From the NCBI RefSeq assembly GCF_023159225.1, contig NC_063168.1, positions 40,227,562 through 40,291,561 of the forward strand: DNA of 64,000 bases, written 5' to 3'. The notes beneath the pieces are model-generated. The model did not search any database. It saw only the letters and a program-made list of their open reading frames with translations, and was not told where the DNA came from. This DNA comes from Perognathus longimembris pacificus (Eukaryota; Chordata; Mammalia; Rodentia; Heteromyidae). Below, piece after piece: positions 46,866-57,109 of the stretch. Position 1 is the first letter of the stretch. Each line of letters begins with the position of its first letter. The position numbers and the translations under genes are program-made.

Positions 46866-47040
46866 TTCTGGGTGCTAGTCCTATAAGATCTGAGAATTAC
46901 AGTTCAAAGCCAATTTGGGTAGAAAAGTGTGCAACTCTGTCTTTTGGAGGTATAGTTCAAAAGTGGTAGAGTGTCAGCTATAAACAAAAAGCCAACTCAA
47001 GGCAAATCTTGAGTTCAAGCCCTGGTACTGGCTGGCGCAC
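46866..47040 (+). repeat. B1-like/Geo composite SINE, head shortened
   Basis: GGGTGCTAGTCCTATAAG skips the TAATCC box, then the tail runs to AGTTCAAGCCCTGGTACTGG. Confidence 0.75.
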
Positions 47041-47090
47041 TCACACACACACACGCACATGCACACGCACATGCACACACACACACACCA
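47040..47090. repeat. (CA)/(CGCA) microsatellite
   Basis: CA-rich run with CG interruptions at the SINE tail. Confidence 0.93.
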
Positions 47091-47154
47091 CCCCTTATAG
47101 TCTAGTGGAGGGGCTGATTTATGACTTTTTGAGCCCAGTTATAAAAGTGAGTCC

Positions 47155-47290
47155 CCACAACCTGCCTATGCACACAGGTGCTTTCTGTTCCTTGTGCTTA
47201 GAATGCTCTACCAGGGCTCAATGCTGGAAATCTCTTCATCATGCTTTCCACTCAGAGGTCACTTCACAGAAGGCCCTGTCCATCCAATTT
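47155..47290 (+). repeat. L2 LINE fragment
   Basis: GTGCTTAGAATGCTCTACCA, then TCAGAGGTCACTTCACAGAA, in L2 order. Confidence 0.7.
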
Positions 47291-47304
47291 AAAGACGGAA
47301 AATG

Positions 47305-47480
47305 GCCCGGTGCTAGTGACATAGGCCTGTAATCCTAGCTACTCAGGAGGCTAAGATCTGTGGATTGAGGTTTGAGGCTAGCCTAGACCCATGAGACTCT
47401 TACTTCCAATTAAACACTAGAAACCAGAAGTAGAAATGTGGCACAAAAAGGCAGAGTGCTAATCTTGAGCAAAAAAAGGA
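47305..47480 (+). repeat. B1-like/Geo composite SINE
   Basis: GCCTGTAATCCTAGCTACTC head and a degraded, truncated tail. Confidence 0.85.
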
Positions 47481-47603
47481 AAACACCATTTCTTTCATGG
47501 CAATTACCATTATCTGAAAATACCTAGTTAATTTTGGGTCTCCTCACATAAGAACCACGAAAGTGTGTATAATTAGATTTTTTACAATAAGGTTGTATGT
47601 ACT

Positions 47604-47630
47604 CAACACACACACACACACACACACACT
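47604..47630. repeat. (CA)n microsatellite
   Basis: About 13 CA units. Confidence 0.93.
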
Positions 47631-47799
47631 CATTTTTATAAACAGGGAAAATAGGTAGTATATAGGGCTTAGGAAGACAGAAAAGAAATACATTTTTACT
47701 CAATATAATTCTATGGCATTGAATTTTTAGAACAATCACACAAGGTTTTCATAGATTTAAAAAAGAATGATCACATTTTCTTTGAAAAATTGAAATGTG

Positions 47800-48019
47800 T
47801 TTTTTTTGTGTGTGTGCTGGTCCTGGGCACTGTCTCTGATCTTGGTTTTGCTCAGTTCCATCGCCTGAACCACAGCTCTACTTGTGGCATTTTGATGATT
47901 AATTGGAGATAACTGTCTCCTGGATTTTCCTGCCCAGGCTGGCTTTGAACCATGATCCTTGGATCTCAGTCTCCTGAGTAGCTAGGATTTACAGGCTTGA
48001 GCCACCTACACCTAGCTGA
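47800..48019 (-). repeat. B1-like/Geo composite SINE
   Basis: Reverse composite with TTAATTGGAGATAACTGTC linker and CTCCTGAGTAGCTAGGATTT. Confidence 0.88.
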
Positions 48020-49163
48020 GCTATCTTTCTAAAAAATATTTTATGCTCCCCCCTTTTTTTTTAACTATAAGTTAACTTCATGAATAATAACGATGAATTG
48101 ATTACAGAAGCAGACCCTTATAATTCCAGTATTTCAGAGGCTAATGCACACAGACCCCAACTTCTAGGCTCACAGGGGATCTTTAGAACAATGAAACTAT
48201 TTTGTATAATACTGTAATGGTAGGTGTATGTCACAATACGTCTGTTAAATTGGAATGTACAATATCAGAGTGAACCCTAATATAAACTATGGGCTTTAGT
48301 CAATGATCTTTTATCAACATTGGCTCATCAACTGTAACAGTCACATTAATACAAGTTATCGATAAGGGGAAATTCAAGAGTTACGGGGAGGGGTATGAGA
48401 AGATGCATGACAACTCTGTACATTTTTTTCTATAAGCTAGAAATTTCTGTAAAACACAAAGTCTATTAATTTTTATCAAAGTAATTAGTGCTGGCACTGA
48501 GAGTATAACAGTGGTAGCTCATGTGCCAAGATCTGGGTTTGATCCCCAGCACCATAAAAAAAAATGTAATTAGTACAGTACTATATGTTTTATTAAATAT
48601 GGGTGCTTTAATGAATGTACATTATATGTTAACTCTGAGGCCAAAGTCATGCATTTAAGTCATGTTAATATAGATCTATGGTATTCTAGAAGAAAATAAA
48701 TGACTCACTTTTCTGAGGCCTTTCCTACTTCAACTGTATCATTCATGTCTCTAGTTTCCCACTAATTCATATCAATTAGGTTACACTAAATTGCTTCCAA
48801 AATTACAGCTTCTCCATGAAATTCTGTTGCTGGAAAGTATCCAAGTCTTCTAATTTTTCCAGAGACCATTCAAAGGAACCCTTCTCCATAACCCCTTCTA
48901 TTTGTGTTCAAAGTACCTTGATGAATAAGGTATCAAGATGTTAGCAACGTACTTTAAGATTCTCAGATGAAAAAGCAGGGAAAAACCAACAGCTCTGGTT
49001 ACATACAAATTCACTCCACTAATGATCTGCCAAAGAAAGTTATATTTTTAATATTAAAAATATCTCTGAATCCAATACCACCTAATTGTTCAAAAAAATT
49101 ATTGCTTCATTCCAATCTATGACCGTAACAGCTAGAAATTCAAAACAATACCATTTCATAGTT
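48020..49163. other. Intronic sequence, one ID-like monomer
   Basis: An ID-like unit lies at about 48488-48562 on the plus strand (GTTTGATCCCCAGCACCAT plus A9). The rest is unrecognised. Confidence 0.4.
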
Positions 49164-49178
49164 AAAACAGAATGCTGT

Positions 49179-49684
49179 GTTATTTTCCATGTACCATCTG
49201 AAATTATGCCACTTTCTTTTGTCTTTTTTCCCCAGGGTTTTACCCCTGCTATCACTGTCACTGATTTGGGGACCCTGGGTATTGTATATATATTTATTGG
49301 AACTACTGAAGGGAAGGGGAATGTCAAAATGGAGAGACAAAGGGTAAAAGGTGAAACAATGCAATAGCAATACTCATAATCCAACTGGGGTGGGGGGAGG
49401 GGAAGGAACTGGGGAGGGGGGAGGAGAGAGAAAAGTGAGGGAGGAGGTAACAAGTTTTTATTACTTTATCTATTTATTGTCAAAGTGATGTACAGAGGAG
49501 TTACAGTTTCATACGTAAGGCACTGTATATGTTTCTTATCCAACTTGTTACCTCCTCCCTCATTTCCCCCATCCCCCTCCCTTTTTTCCTTCCCCCAACA
49601 AATATGATACAAAATGTACTCACTGCCTTATGTATGAAACTTTAACCCCTCTGTACATCACTTTGAGAATAAATAAATTTTTAA
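49179..49684 (+). mobile_element. LINE-1 3' UTR with an inverted LINE-1 tail inside
   Basis: Perfect 15-bp duplications AAAACAGAATGCTGT at 49164-49178 and 49685-49699 enclose the whole unit. Plus-strand 3' UTR occupies 49179-49456 and 49600-49684. Confidence 0.9.
49457..49599 (-). mobile_element. Inverted LINE-1 tail nested in a LINE-1
   Basis: About 143 bp reading TATTGTCAAAGTGATGTACA through CTTGTTACCTCCTCCCTC, the reverse complement of the surrounding 3' UTR. AACAA on both sides (within 49449-49453 and at 49600) may be its short target-site duplication. Confidence 0.85.
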
Positions 49685-49889
49685 AAAACAGAATGCTGTT
49701 CCAGCTTCATATTTTACACAAGCACCAACTCTGTCAGTGAATTCTAATTCTAAGTACATATTGTCAGTTCTACAAAGCTACAGAATCTTAGCAAGAAAAC
49801 ACATCAGAAGTCACCCAATCTAACATATTAGATCTTTTGCAACACTCTCCACTTATAAGATATCTGCAAAGAAGTCAGCAAACTTTTTC

Positions 49890-50082
49890 ATACAGAGGGT
49901 GGACTTAGGGCTTTGTCTTCTCCAACCCTGGCTCTACTACCACTTGAGCCACTCTTCTAAGTTAACTGGTGGTAAGTGTGTCTCAGATTTGTCTGTCTGT
50001 GCTGGTTTCAAACCAGATTTTCAGATCTTAGCCTCCTGGGTAGCTAGGATTATAGATATAAGCCAATAGGCCTGGCTTCAGA
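49890..50082 (-). repeat. B1-like/Geo composite SINE
   Basis: Reverse composite: CTACTACCACTTGAGCCAC, AAGTTAACTGGTGGTAAG, AGCCTCCTGGGTAGCTAGG. Confidence 0.78.
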
Positions 50083-50430
50083 AAACTTTTTAAGGTTTTA
50101 GGCTTTGTGGCCATCCAGACTTCCTGTTGCAACAAATCAACTTTGCCAAACAACTATAAACAAGATAATAAATAAATGGGTGTGGCTGTGTTCCAGTAAA
50201 ACCTCCAAAACAGAGCTTGCCCACAGGCTGTAAATTATAAATCTCTGATCTAATCTACTCCTAGTTAATGATAAAAGCCCACCATTAGATAGATACATTG
50301 ATAACTTTATAGAATTATTTTTGCCATTGTGATATGAAATGAGAAAAATCAACTCACTGCTACAATCAAAATTATTTCCTTCTGAAACAACAGAAAACAT
50401 CTATTCTTTTGTAGTTTTGTCTTTTTTTTT

Positions 50431-50507
50431 TCTGGAGCTGGGGACCAAACCCGGGGCCTCACGCTCGCCAGGCAGGTGCTCTTCCGCTGAGCCAGATCCC
50501 CAGCCCC
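50431..50507 (-). repeat. Solo ID element (BC1/tRNA-Ala type)
   Basis: Minus strand: GGGGCTGGGGATCTGGCTCA through GGTCCCCAGCTCCAG with intact A and B boxes, then a poly-A tail (plus-strand T9-10). It has no right monomer. Flanking AGAAAA(C/G)ATCTATTCTTTT at 50392-50410 and 50508-50526 differ by one base, indicating a fairly recent insertion. Confidence 0.93.
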
Positions 50508-50732
50508 AGAAAAGATCTATTCTTTTTCATGTACTCGCCCTTGAAATAGTTGATGTAAACGGTCATGATTCCTGGGAGAATTTCTCTCCAGCTAATTATT
50601 CCCAAGGCTTGCAAGCATTCCTTGTATTATGAAATAGTTTTCCTGACCAGGGAACAATTTGATCAATTTGACAATCTTTTAACATGTAGAAGACAGATTC
50701 AAGACATATGGTTTTAAAAATAAGTAGCAAAG

Positions 50733-50946
50733 GGCTGGGAATATGGCCTAGTGGCAAGAGTGCTTGCCTCGTATACATGAAGCCCTGGGTTCAATTCCTC
50801 AGCACCACATATACAGAAAACGGCCAGAAGTGGCACTGTGGCTCAAGTGGCAGAGTGCTAGCCTTGAGCAAAAAGAAGCCAGGGACAGTGCTCAGGCCCT
50901 GAGTCCAAGGCCCAGGATTGGCAAAAAAAAAAAAACCCAACACCTA
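50733..50946 (+). repeat. IDL-Geo dimeric SINE
   Basis: Perfect 17-bp duplications AAAAATAAGTAGCAAAG at 50716-50732 and 50947-50963. Confidence 0.95.
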
Positions 50947-50963
50947 AAAAATAAGTAGCAAAG

Positions 50964-51205
50964 CCTGGTGCCAGTGGCTCATGCCTGTAGTTCTAGCTCA
51001 GGAGCCTGAGACCTGAGGATCATGGTTCAAAGCCAGCCCATACAGAAAAGTTTGTGAGACTCTTATCTCCAATTAATCACAGAAAGCCGAAAGCTGGAAG
51101 TAGCACTGTGGTGCAAGTGGCAGAATGCTACCCACGAACGAAAGGAGCTCAGGGACAGTGCCTAGGCCCAGAGGTCAACCACAGGAATGACAAAAAGAAA
51201 AAGGG
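50964..51205 (+). repeat. B1-like/Geo composite SINE
   Basis: Begins directly after the preceding SINE's right duplication, so that SINE landed at the 5' edge of this older copy. Confidence 0.88.
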
Positions 51206-51379
51206 AAAAAAAGTAGCTATGGAGATGTAATTTTAATTTTAAAATTTGGCTCCCTGTGTCCAAATACATTATTTGTTTCAAAAAATTATGCTTAGCCTTT
51301 AATTAAAATATATTTTGTAAGGCTTCTGTCAAAGACCTATGCCTATTGTCATCATTTGGTACATTAATTTTAAGTGATT

Positions 51380-51797
51380 ACTGAAGGGGGGAATGAAGAG
51401 TTAGGGTGAACCCCATTTTCAGGCAGCCCCCGTTTTGTTGTCTGTTTAAACTATGAGCAAACCCAGGGCAAGCTTATTAGGGCCCAGCTGGTCAAGAACT
51501 CTAACGACGGGGAATGCTTAACTCTAACCACCCCTAGAATGCCTCCAGCCCTGAGCCAAACAGATTTGTATTCGTATCCTAATCTTGCTTGAACACCTGA
51601 TTGCTGTAACTTTGGTTTTTGCCTTTATAAGCTCTGTGAAATCTCAGCTCGAGGCTGCCTCCTAACCTCCACTGTGTCCATGGGTAGGACAAGGCCCCGA
51701 GCCGCAGCTCGCTTGAATAAAGTCTTGCCTTGCTTTTGCATTTCGGAATGTCTGAGTCTAGGTGGCCTTCTTGGTGGTCGTTTCGCGACTTGGCGAA
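51380..51797 (+). mobile_element. LTR of an endogenous retrovirus-like element
   Basis: U3-R-U5 layout: pyrimidine/purine U3 from about 51382 (TGAAGGGGGGAATGAAGAG), TTTATAAG box at 51624-51631, AATAAA at 51716-51721 followed by GTCTTGCCTTGC, and a GT-rich, CG-containing end near GGTCGTTTCGCGACTTGG. Higher GC than its flanks. I cannot fix the ends or find target-site duplications, and no internal retroviral genes adjoin. Confidence 0.75.
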
Positions 51798-52589
51798 AGA
51801 GAAAAATATTTTTATCTTGCTCTCAAAAGTACTTTTAATAAAAACAATACTCAAAAATGGCTCCTAGACATCAAAAAAGGCCGCCAGACTCACATCTACA
51901 ATTAGAATCACAGTGCAATTTGCAAAAGGAAGCCATTGTCATTCTTTGTGAGCAAATAAAACATACACATCTGCAGTGTGTCCTTCCATACTGCTGTCTT
52001 GTTAGCAAGGACAAAGCAGCGCTGCTACAAGTGCAGCCAGGCTAGCTCTGTCTGTAATTTAACTCTACTCTCTGCATCTCTTTAACACAACACATTTTAG
52101 AAGTCTTTTTTTTTTTAATAACTAGAAGAAAATAAGGCACTCTGCAGTGTCATCTTCCTGCTTCTTTGTCATTACACAAGGTCCCCCTGGATAATCCCAT
52201 TGATACATATGACTTCAAACACCACTCACATACTAATGACAACCACATTTATGTCTCTATCCCAGTTCTGTAAGAACAATCTATAGCTAGGATCCCAGTG
52301 GCATTTCCACTTGGCCACTCACCATGTACAAAGGGGCAATACAACAGTAATGAGTGTTTATTGACTATATGCCAGACACTGTGCTAAATGCTTTGTATGA
52401 GTTTTTCTTACTTAACTTTCACAATGCAATTACTTAATAGTAATGTATCAAAATTCATTAACCATAACATGTATAATATTAATGAAAAATGTTAATAAAA
52501 GTAAAAATGAGTTAAAATATTTAGAAATCTCTTCTATACAATTTTTCTCTAATTACAGTTACTAAAAATAAAACATAAATCAATCAGAG

Positions 52590-52590
<1 letters not shown>
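51798..52590. other. Intronic sequence with a MIR
   Basis: A reverse MIR lies at about 52345-52430 (ATTGACTATATGCCAGACAC, TGTGCTAAATGCTTTGTATG). The rest is unrecognised. Confidence 0.55.

Positions 52591-52591
<1 letters not shown>

Positions 52592-52632
<41 letters not shown>
52592..52632. repeat. (TG)n microsatellite
   Basis: About 20 TG units. Confidence 0.97.
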
Positions 52633-52633
<1 letters not shown>

Positions 52634-52940
52634 TACTGGGGCTTGAATTCAGAGTTGTGCTTTCTAGGCAGATGTTTTTCTACTTGAGGCCCTTCAGCCT
52701 TTTTTCATTGTATATTTTCAAATTAAGCTTTCCTATTCCCCCAGCCTGCCTATGTTTACTATTTACATACTTCCTGATGTAGCAGGTACATATACTACCA
52801 TGCCATTGTTGGTGTGTGTTTTTTTTCTGTTGAGATGATGTCCCATGAACTTTTGGCTTGATGGGAACTCTAACCATGATCTTCCCAATCTCTGTCTCAC
52901 AGAGGATGGAGGATTACACCCAGGAGTCACCACACCCAGT
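52633..52940 (-). repeat. ID-like monomer and B1-like fragment
   Basis: A reverse ID-like unit at about 52633-52705 (GGGGCTTGAATTCAGAG). Unassigned sequence follows, then a reverse B1-like unit at about 52830-52940 (CTAACCATGATCTTCCCAATC, GAGTCACCACACCCAG). Confidence 0.55.
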
Positions 52941-53093
52941 TAAGGAAAATAAAATGGAATTCCAACTAAGTAGATATGATAAGAGTATCTTAAACTTTAG
53001 AGAGAACAAGGCCTAAGAAAGTAGATAAAAGAGTAAAGAACAATGAGAGAAAATAAACTATAAAACTTCTGTGATTAAATCTATGGGGGGGAG

Positions 53094-53292
53094 GGGCTGG
53101 GAATATGGCTTGGTGGTAGAGTGCTTGCCTGGCATGCATGAAGCCCTGGGTTTGATTCCTCAGTACCACATAAATAGAAAAAGCCAGAAGTGATGATGTG
53201 GCTCAAGTGGTAGAGTGATAGCCTTGATCACAGAGAGGCTCAGGGACAGTGCCTAAGCCCTGAGTTCAAGCCCCAGGATTGACAAAAAAAAA
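53094..53292 (+). repeat. IDL-Geo SINE, older subfamily
   Basis: ATGGCTTGGTGGTAGAGTGC and CATGCATGAAGCCCTGGG variant, A9 tail. Confidence 0.92.
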
Positions 53293-53371
53293 ATCCATAT
53301 GGGATATTAGTATGGTATAAGTAAATAGATCAGTGGAAAACAGAATCCAAGAATAAAATGTAGTTTAAGGT

Positions 53372-53572
53372 GTTTTTTCCCCCCAATCTTTGGGCTAGAA
53401 CTCAGGGCCTGACCACTATCCCTGGCTTCTTTTTGTTCAAGGCTAGCATTCTACCACTTGGGCCACAGCACCACTTCAGGCTTTTTCTGTTTATGTGGTG
53501 CTAAGGAATCAAACCCAGGGCTTCATGCATGCTAGGCAAGCACTCTACTGCTAAGCCACATTCCTAGCCCTT
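53372..53572 (-). repeat. IDL-Geo SINE, older subfamily
   Basis: Reverse copy with CATGCATGCTAGGCAAGC; inverted relative to the copy 80 bp away at 53094-53292. Confidence 0.92.
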
Positions 53573-53948
53573 GATGTTGTAACATTTAACAAAATGCATT
53601 TCAAGTTGATTGGGAAGAGTGAAGGTTTAGTATTTGGTGCTGATACAACTGGCTATCCATAAGACAGAAACAATACCCTTATCATACGTTATGAATTAAA
53701 AACAAATTACAGATGGAGTCAATGCTTAAACATAATTAACCAAGCATTAGAAGCTAGAGAAAATCTAGATGACAATGCTCACAATCTGTTTCTCAACCAG
53801 AAGATGATAGCTATATTTGAGTTCATAAAAGTTAAAAGCAATTTATGGTACAGAAGCTATCATAAACAAAACTAATAGACCATGCTAGATTTAGGGAAAT
53901 TTGTGCCAACTAGGTAACACTGGGTTAGTCCATTACATGGACACAAAG

Positions 53949-54284
53949 TGTAAGGTCCATCCCCTGAGTGCTACATACAGATGCCCACCCCCCCCACACA
54001 CACACACACCTCATTAAGTCTCCACCCAGTTACCAGGGTAACCAGCAGACCTGGAGGCAGTTACCTCTTCTTTCCCTGAGGTCACATCCTAATCCACCTG
54101 GCCACACCCCCTGCCCCTGCCTTATCTAAGGCAGGGCTGGGTTGGGGGGTGTCCCTTCTCTCCCTTCTCTCTGGCCATGCATCATCTCAGCCACAGGCCA
54201 GCGGTTCGGTGATAAACTTTTCTCTCCTGCCTGAATACCGCATGGCATTCTCCTTTACCGGCTACCTACTTTAAAAACCTAACA
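53949..54284 (+). mobile_element. Solo LTR, 336 bp
   Basis: Begins TGTAAGGTCC and ends AAACCTAACA (short imperfect inverted termini TGTAAGGT/ACCTAACA). Exact 5-bp CAAAG repeats lie at 53944-53948 and 54285-54289. It contains a C-run/CA tract and, near its 3' end, TGATAAACTTTTCTCTCCTG as a likely R/U5 start. No internal genes. The 5-bp duplication and TG...CA ends suit an ERVL/MaLR-type or class I LTR; family not assigned. Confidence 0.8.
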
Positions 54285-54356
54285 CAAAGAGCCCTAAAAT
54301 ACTGGCAGGAAACAAGGGGCGAGGGACAGGGAAAGACCTGAAAATGGAGCTCATGA

Positions 54357-54601
54357 ATGGAAATGAGGCTTTTTTTTTTTTCTTTTTTGCTGTTTTTGTT
54401 CTCTTTTCTTTTTGCCCTGTTTGTTCGTTTATATGTCTCTGGGAGTATAAGGAGAGGCAGAGAAATGGAGGGACAAAGGGTGAATTGAAAATGAACTAAA
54501 CATCTTGTAGTTGGAGACCAGAGGGGAAAACTGGGAGAGAGCAAGGAAAGGGTGATACTGTCCAAAAAGAAATGTACTCATGTAATTACAATTTAAAAAA
54601 T
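54357..54601 (+). mobile_element. 5'-truncated LINE-1 tail
   Basis: 3' UTR with poly-pyrimidine start, GGAGGGACAAAGGGTGAATTG and terminal GTCCAAAAAGAAATGTACTC. Flanked by AAAATGGAG(C/T)TCATGA at 54341-54356 and 54602-54617. Confidence 0.88.
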
Positions 54602-55075
54602 AAAATGGAGTTCATGAGAACAAATCCATTAGCCACAGCCTAGTGCTCAAATTCACTAATAATTAGAGAAATGCAAATTACAGTAAAATAATCACTTCAT
54701 GGCCAACTACATAAGATTTAGAAAGTAATAATACCAATTGACAACAGAAATGCATATTTACAGCTGTTTTGAGAGCAGTTTGATGAATATTTTTACATTA
54801 GGAATACTGAGATAAATTCATGTATTGATATAAAAACATGTATTGATCAAAAGACAAAAATGTGTCTAAATGTATCTGTGTGTATGCTGTGCATATGTGA
54901 GACAGAGATAGAAAGAATGTAACCTCAGACACCAAGCTAGAAGAGCAAACCAGCTTCCCAGTACACATCATTTGCAAAGCAGAAGATAAAGAAAGTAAGG
55001 GTTGGTAATGTACACTTTAACAAAATGAATACTGGAAAGCTGAAACAAAACCAATTTATGAATAAGAACACAAAT

Positions 55076-55199
55076 TGGCATTACTTAGTACCTACCTCAT
55101 AGGACCTGTTTAAAAAAAGATTAAACAAGATAATTCATATAAAGTACCTAGCATATTTTCAAACACGCTGTAAGTGTTCAATAAATATTAACTATTTTT
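55076..55199 (+). repeat. MIR element
   Basis: CTACCTCATAGGACCTG, GATTAAACAAGATAATTCAT and GTGTTCAATAAATATTAAC in MIR 3' order. Confidence 0.8.
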
Positions 55200-55481
55200 A
55201 CTTTAAAAATAAATCAGTGGAAATTATGAAGTCGAAAAGGGCAAAGCCTTTGAAAATGAAATGTACATAAAGCAAGGTTCCCTATGACTAAGGTTCCCTA
55301 TGACTCTCCCTTGGACTTCAAGGACCTGTATTACCATAGCCATACAGCTCATTGACACATTTTCATAGACAGTTAAAAAAAATAAAATTTCAATTAGGTA
55401 AATAAGATGCTTACACAATTTTTTTTTTTAAAAAGCTACTTTAAGATCCTGAAGAACCATCATTAGGTCCTATGCTTTTCT

Positions 55482-55742
55482 TTTTCTTTTGTTTATGTTT
55501 GTGGTTGGTTATAGGGCTTGAACTCAGAGTCTGGGTGTTGTCTGTGAGCCTCTTTGTGCTCAAGCCTAGTGCTCTACCACTTGAGCCACAGCACCACTTT
55601 CTGTTTTCTGTGGTGGGGGGAGGTGTTAATTGGCGATAAGGCTCTCATGGACTTTCCTGCCCAAGCTGGCTTTGAACCATGATTCTCAGATCTCAGCCTC
55701 CTGATGAGCTATGATTACAGGCATGAGCCACTGGTACTCGAC
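55482..55742 (-). repeat. B1-like/Geo composite SINE
   Basis: Reverse composite with perfect 17-bp duplications AGGTCCTATGCTTTTCT at 55465-55481 and 55743-55759. Confidence 0.94.
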
Positions 55743-55863
55743 AGGTCCTATGCTTTTCTGTTCCAACATTTCAAATGAGGAATCCTTGGACCCTATTCAT
55801 AAGTACTTGTTGGAGGAAACTAGGGAAGATGACTTCATAGACTGGAATGATGTGATAGTTTTT

Positions 55864-56068
55864 TGTTTGTTTGTTTTTTGCCAGTCCTGGGGTTTGAACT
55901 CAGGGCCTGGGCACTGTCCCTAGGCTTCTTTTGCTCAAGGCTAGCAAACTACCACTTGAGCTACAATGCCACTTCCGGCTTTTTCTGTTTATGTGGTACT
56001 GAGGAATCAAACCCAGGATTTTATGCATGCTAAGCAAGCACTGTACTGCTAACCCACATTCCCAGCTC
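55864..56068 (-). repeat. IDL-Geo SINE beside an ACYP2 exon
   Basis: Reverse dimer flanked by GTGA(T/C)AGTTTTT at 55852-55863 and 56069-56080. It lies about 200 bp downstream (in the gene's sense) of the 56275-56384 exon, in the same orientation as the gene. Confidence 0.92.
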
Positions 56069-56274
56069 GTGACAGTTTTTCCTAAAGCCTGCCCAAGTGG
56101 GAAATCCACTCCTCAACAAAGAAATGCCACCCAGCTCTATAAATTTTTTGCTAGCCTACCTACAGTATGTGAGTTTAGTTATAATCTACAAACTGAATCA
56201 TACCCCATTTTTATTATACAATGAAATATTAAAATAGCTTCAAAAGTTTCATCCACATTAGCCTTACTACTCAC

Positions 56275-56384
56275 ATGGAATTGACCTTTTCTTCAGGCCC
56301 TTGGACTTGGCCTGTCACCGTGCCTTTGCTGGTGTTCTTCACCCAACCAACCACTCCTACTTTCTTAGCTTCACCTTCTGTGTA
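56275..56384 (-). CDS. ACYP2: ACYP2 110-nt coding exon (acylphosphatase, Asn-41 exon)
   Basis: Acylphosphatase hydrolyses carboxyl-phosphate bonds such as acetyl- and acyl-phosphates, and is a small soluble cytosolic enzyme. Read on the minus strand from 56384, the exon gives 36 codons beginning [10 protein letters not shown], through [11 protein letters not shown], to P-E-E-K-V-N-S, plus two bases (AT) of a split Met codon. The Asn in WVKN is catalytic Asn-41 of the family. It matches ACYP2 rather than ACYP1 ([12 protein letters not shown] versus a different ACYP1 segment). The acceptor is CTGAACCAG before TAC; the donor is AT|GTGAGT at 56274-56269. It starts in phase 0, exactly where the upstream microexon ends. 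No stop or frameshift. The start codon and C-terminal exon are not in view, so whole-gene integrity is untested. Confidence 0.95.
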
Positions 56385-57109
56385 CTGGTTCAGGAACAAA
56401 CAAGAGACATGAAGTCCATCATCAAAAGTTGGAACTCATAAGTTACTCAATTCTAATTATTCAGAAATAAAATACAGTTCATGCCAACAATTGTGTAGCT
56501 AACCTGCTTTAACAATCACATTTTATAGGGACCTTTAGTTAAAGGGTATCTTTTGTGAGGTTGTACTTTCAGTAAAGACAAGCATATTATTAAAAAACAA
56601 ATCAAGGGCTTGGAATATGGCCTAGTGTAAGAGGGCTTGCCTAGCATGCAAGAAGCCCTCTGTGTCAAGTTCAATTCCTCAGTGCCAAATAAACAGAAAA
56701 AGCTGGAAGTGGCACTAACAACTAAAAATGGGTGTTACTTCATAGACACTTTCTATGATGTGTTTTGTGATTCATAAAATTCAGGTGGATTTCTCTTACA
56801 CTTGCTAACTGAATTGCATTGTTAATCTAGATTCCAAAGGACAAGTGATCCAAGATTCTCTATCACTGACAAAAAGTATCTAGTTAGGATCAACATAAAG
56901 CACTCACAGTTTGAAACAAAACCTAAAACATTTTGAAATTTCCAATAAAATTGGGAGATAATAATTTTAGTAAGAAAATTAAACTAACAAGAACACTGGT
57001 CCAAACATGCTGGTTGACAGAGCTATTGCATGATTAAAAGATTCTGTTTTGATTGGCTCTGGACTTGCAACAAAATGTTTTTATTTTCTCTAGTCAAATT
57101 GATCTAACC
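56385..57109 (-). other. ACYP2: ACYP2 intron, part near the 110-nt exon
   Basis: On the minus strand the polypyrimidine region TCTCTTGTTTGTTCCTG precedes the acceptor. A truncated plus-strand IDL-Geo SINE (left monomer only) lies at about 56607-56715. Otherwise unrecognised. Confidence 0.75.

Larger units (their letters stand above)
53590..54800 (+). repeat. Old LINE-1 ORF2 remnant with two insertions
   Basis: Diverged ORF2 3' half: GGTGCTGATACAACTGGCTA, AATTACAGATGGAGTCAATG and TTTGAGTTCATAAAAGTTAA, resuming at about 54650 with AGAGAAATGCAAATTACAG. A solo LTR and a younger LINE-1 tail have inserted into it. Confidence 0.65.

Noticed and set aside
50431..50507. Functional tRNA gene
   Set aside because: The tRNA-like boxes belong to an ID element with a poly-A tail and target-site duplications. 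A mature tRNA fold is not expected.
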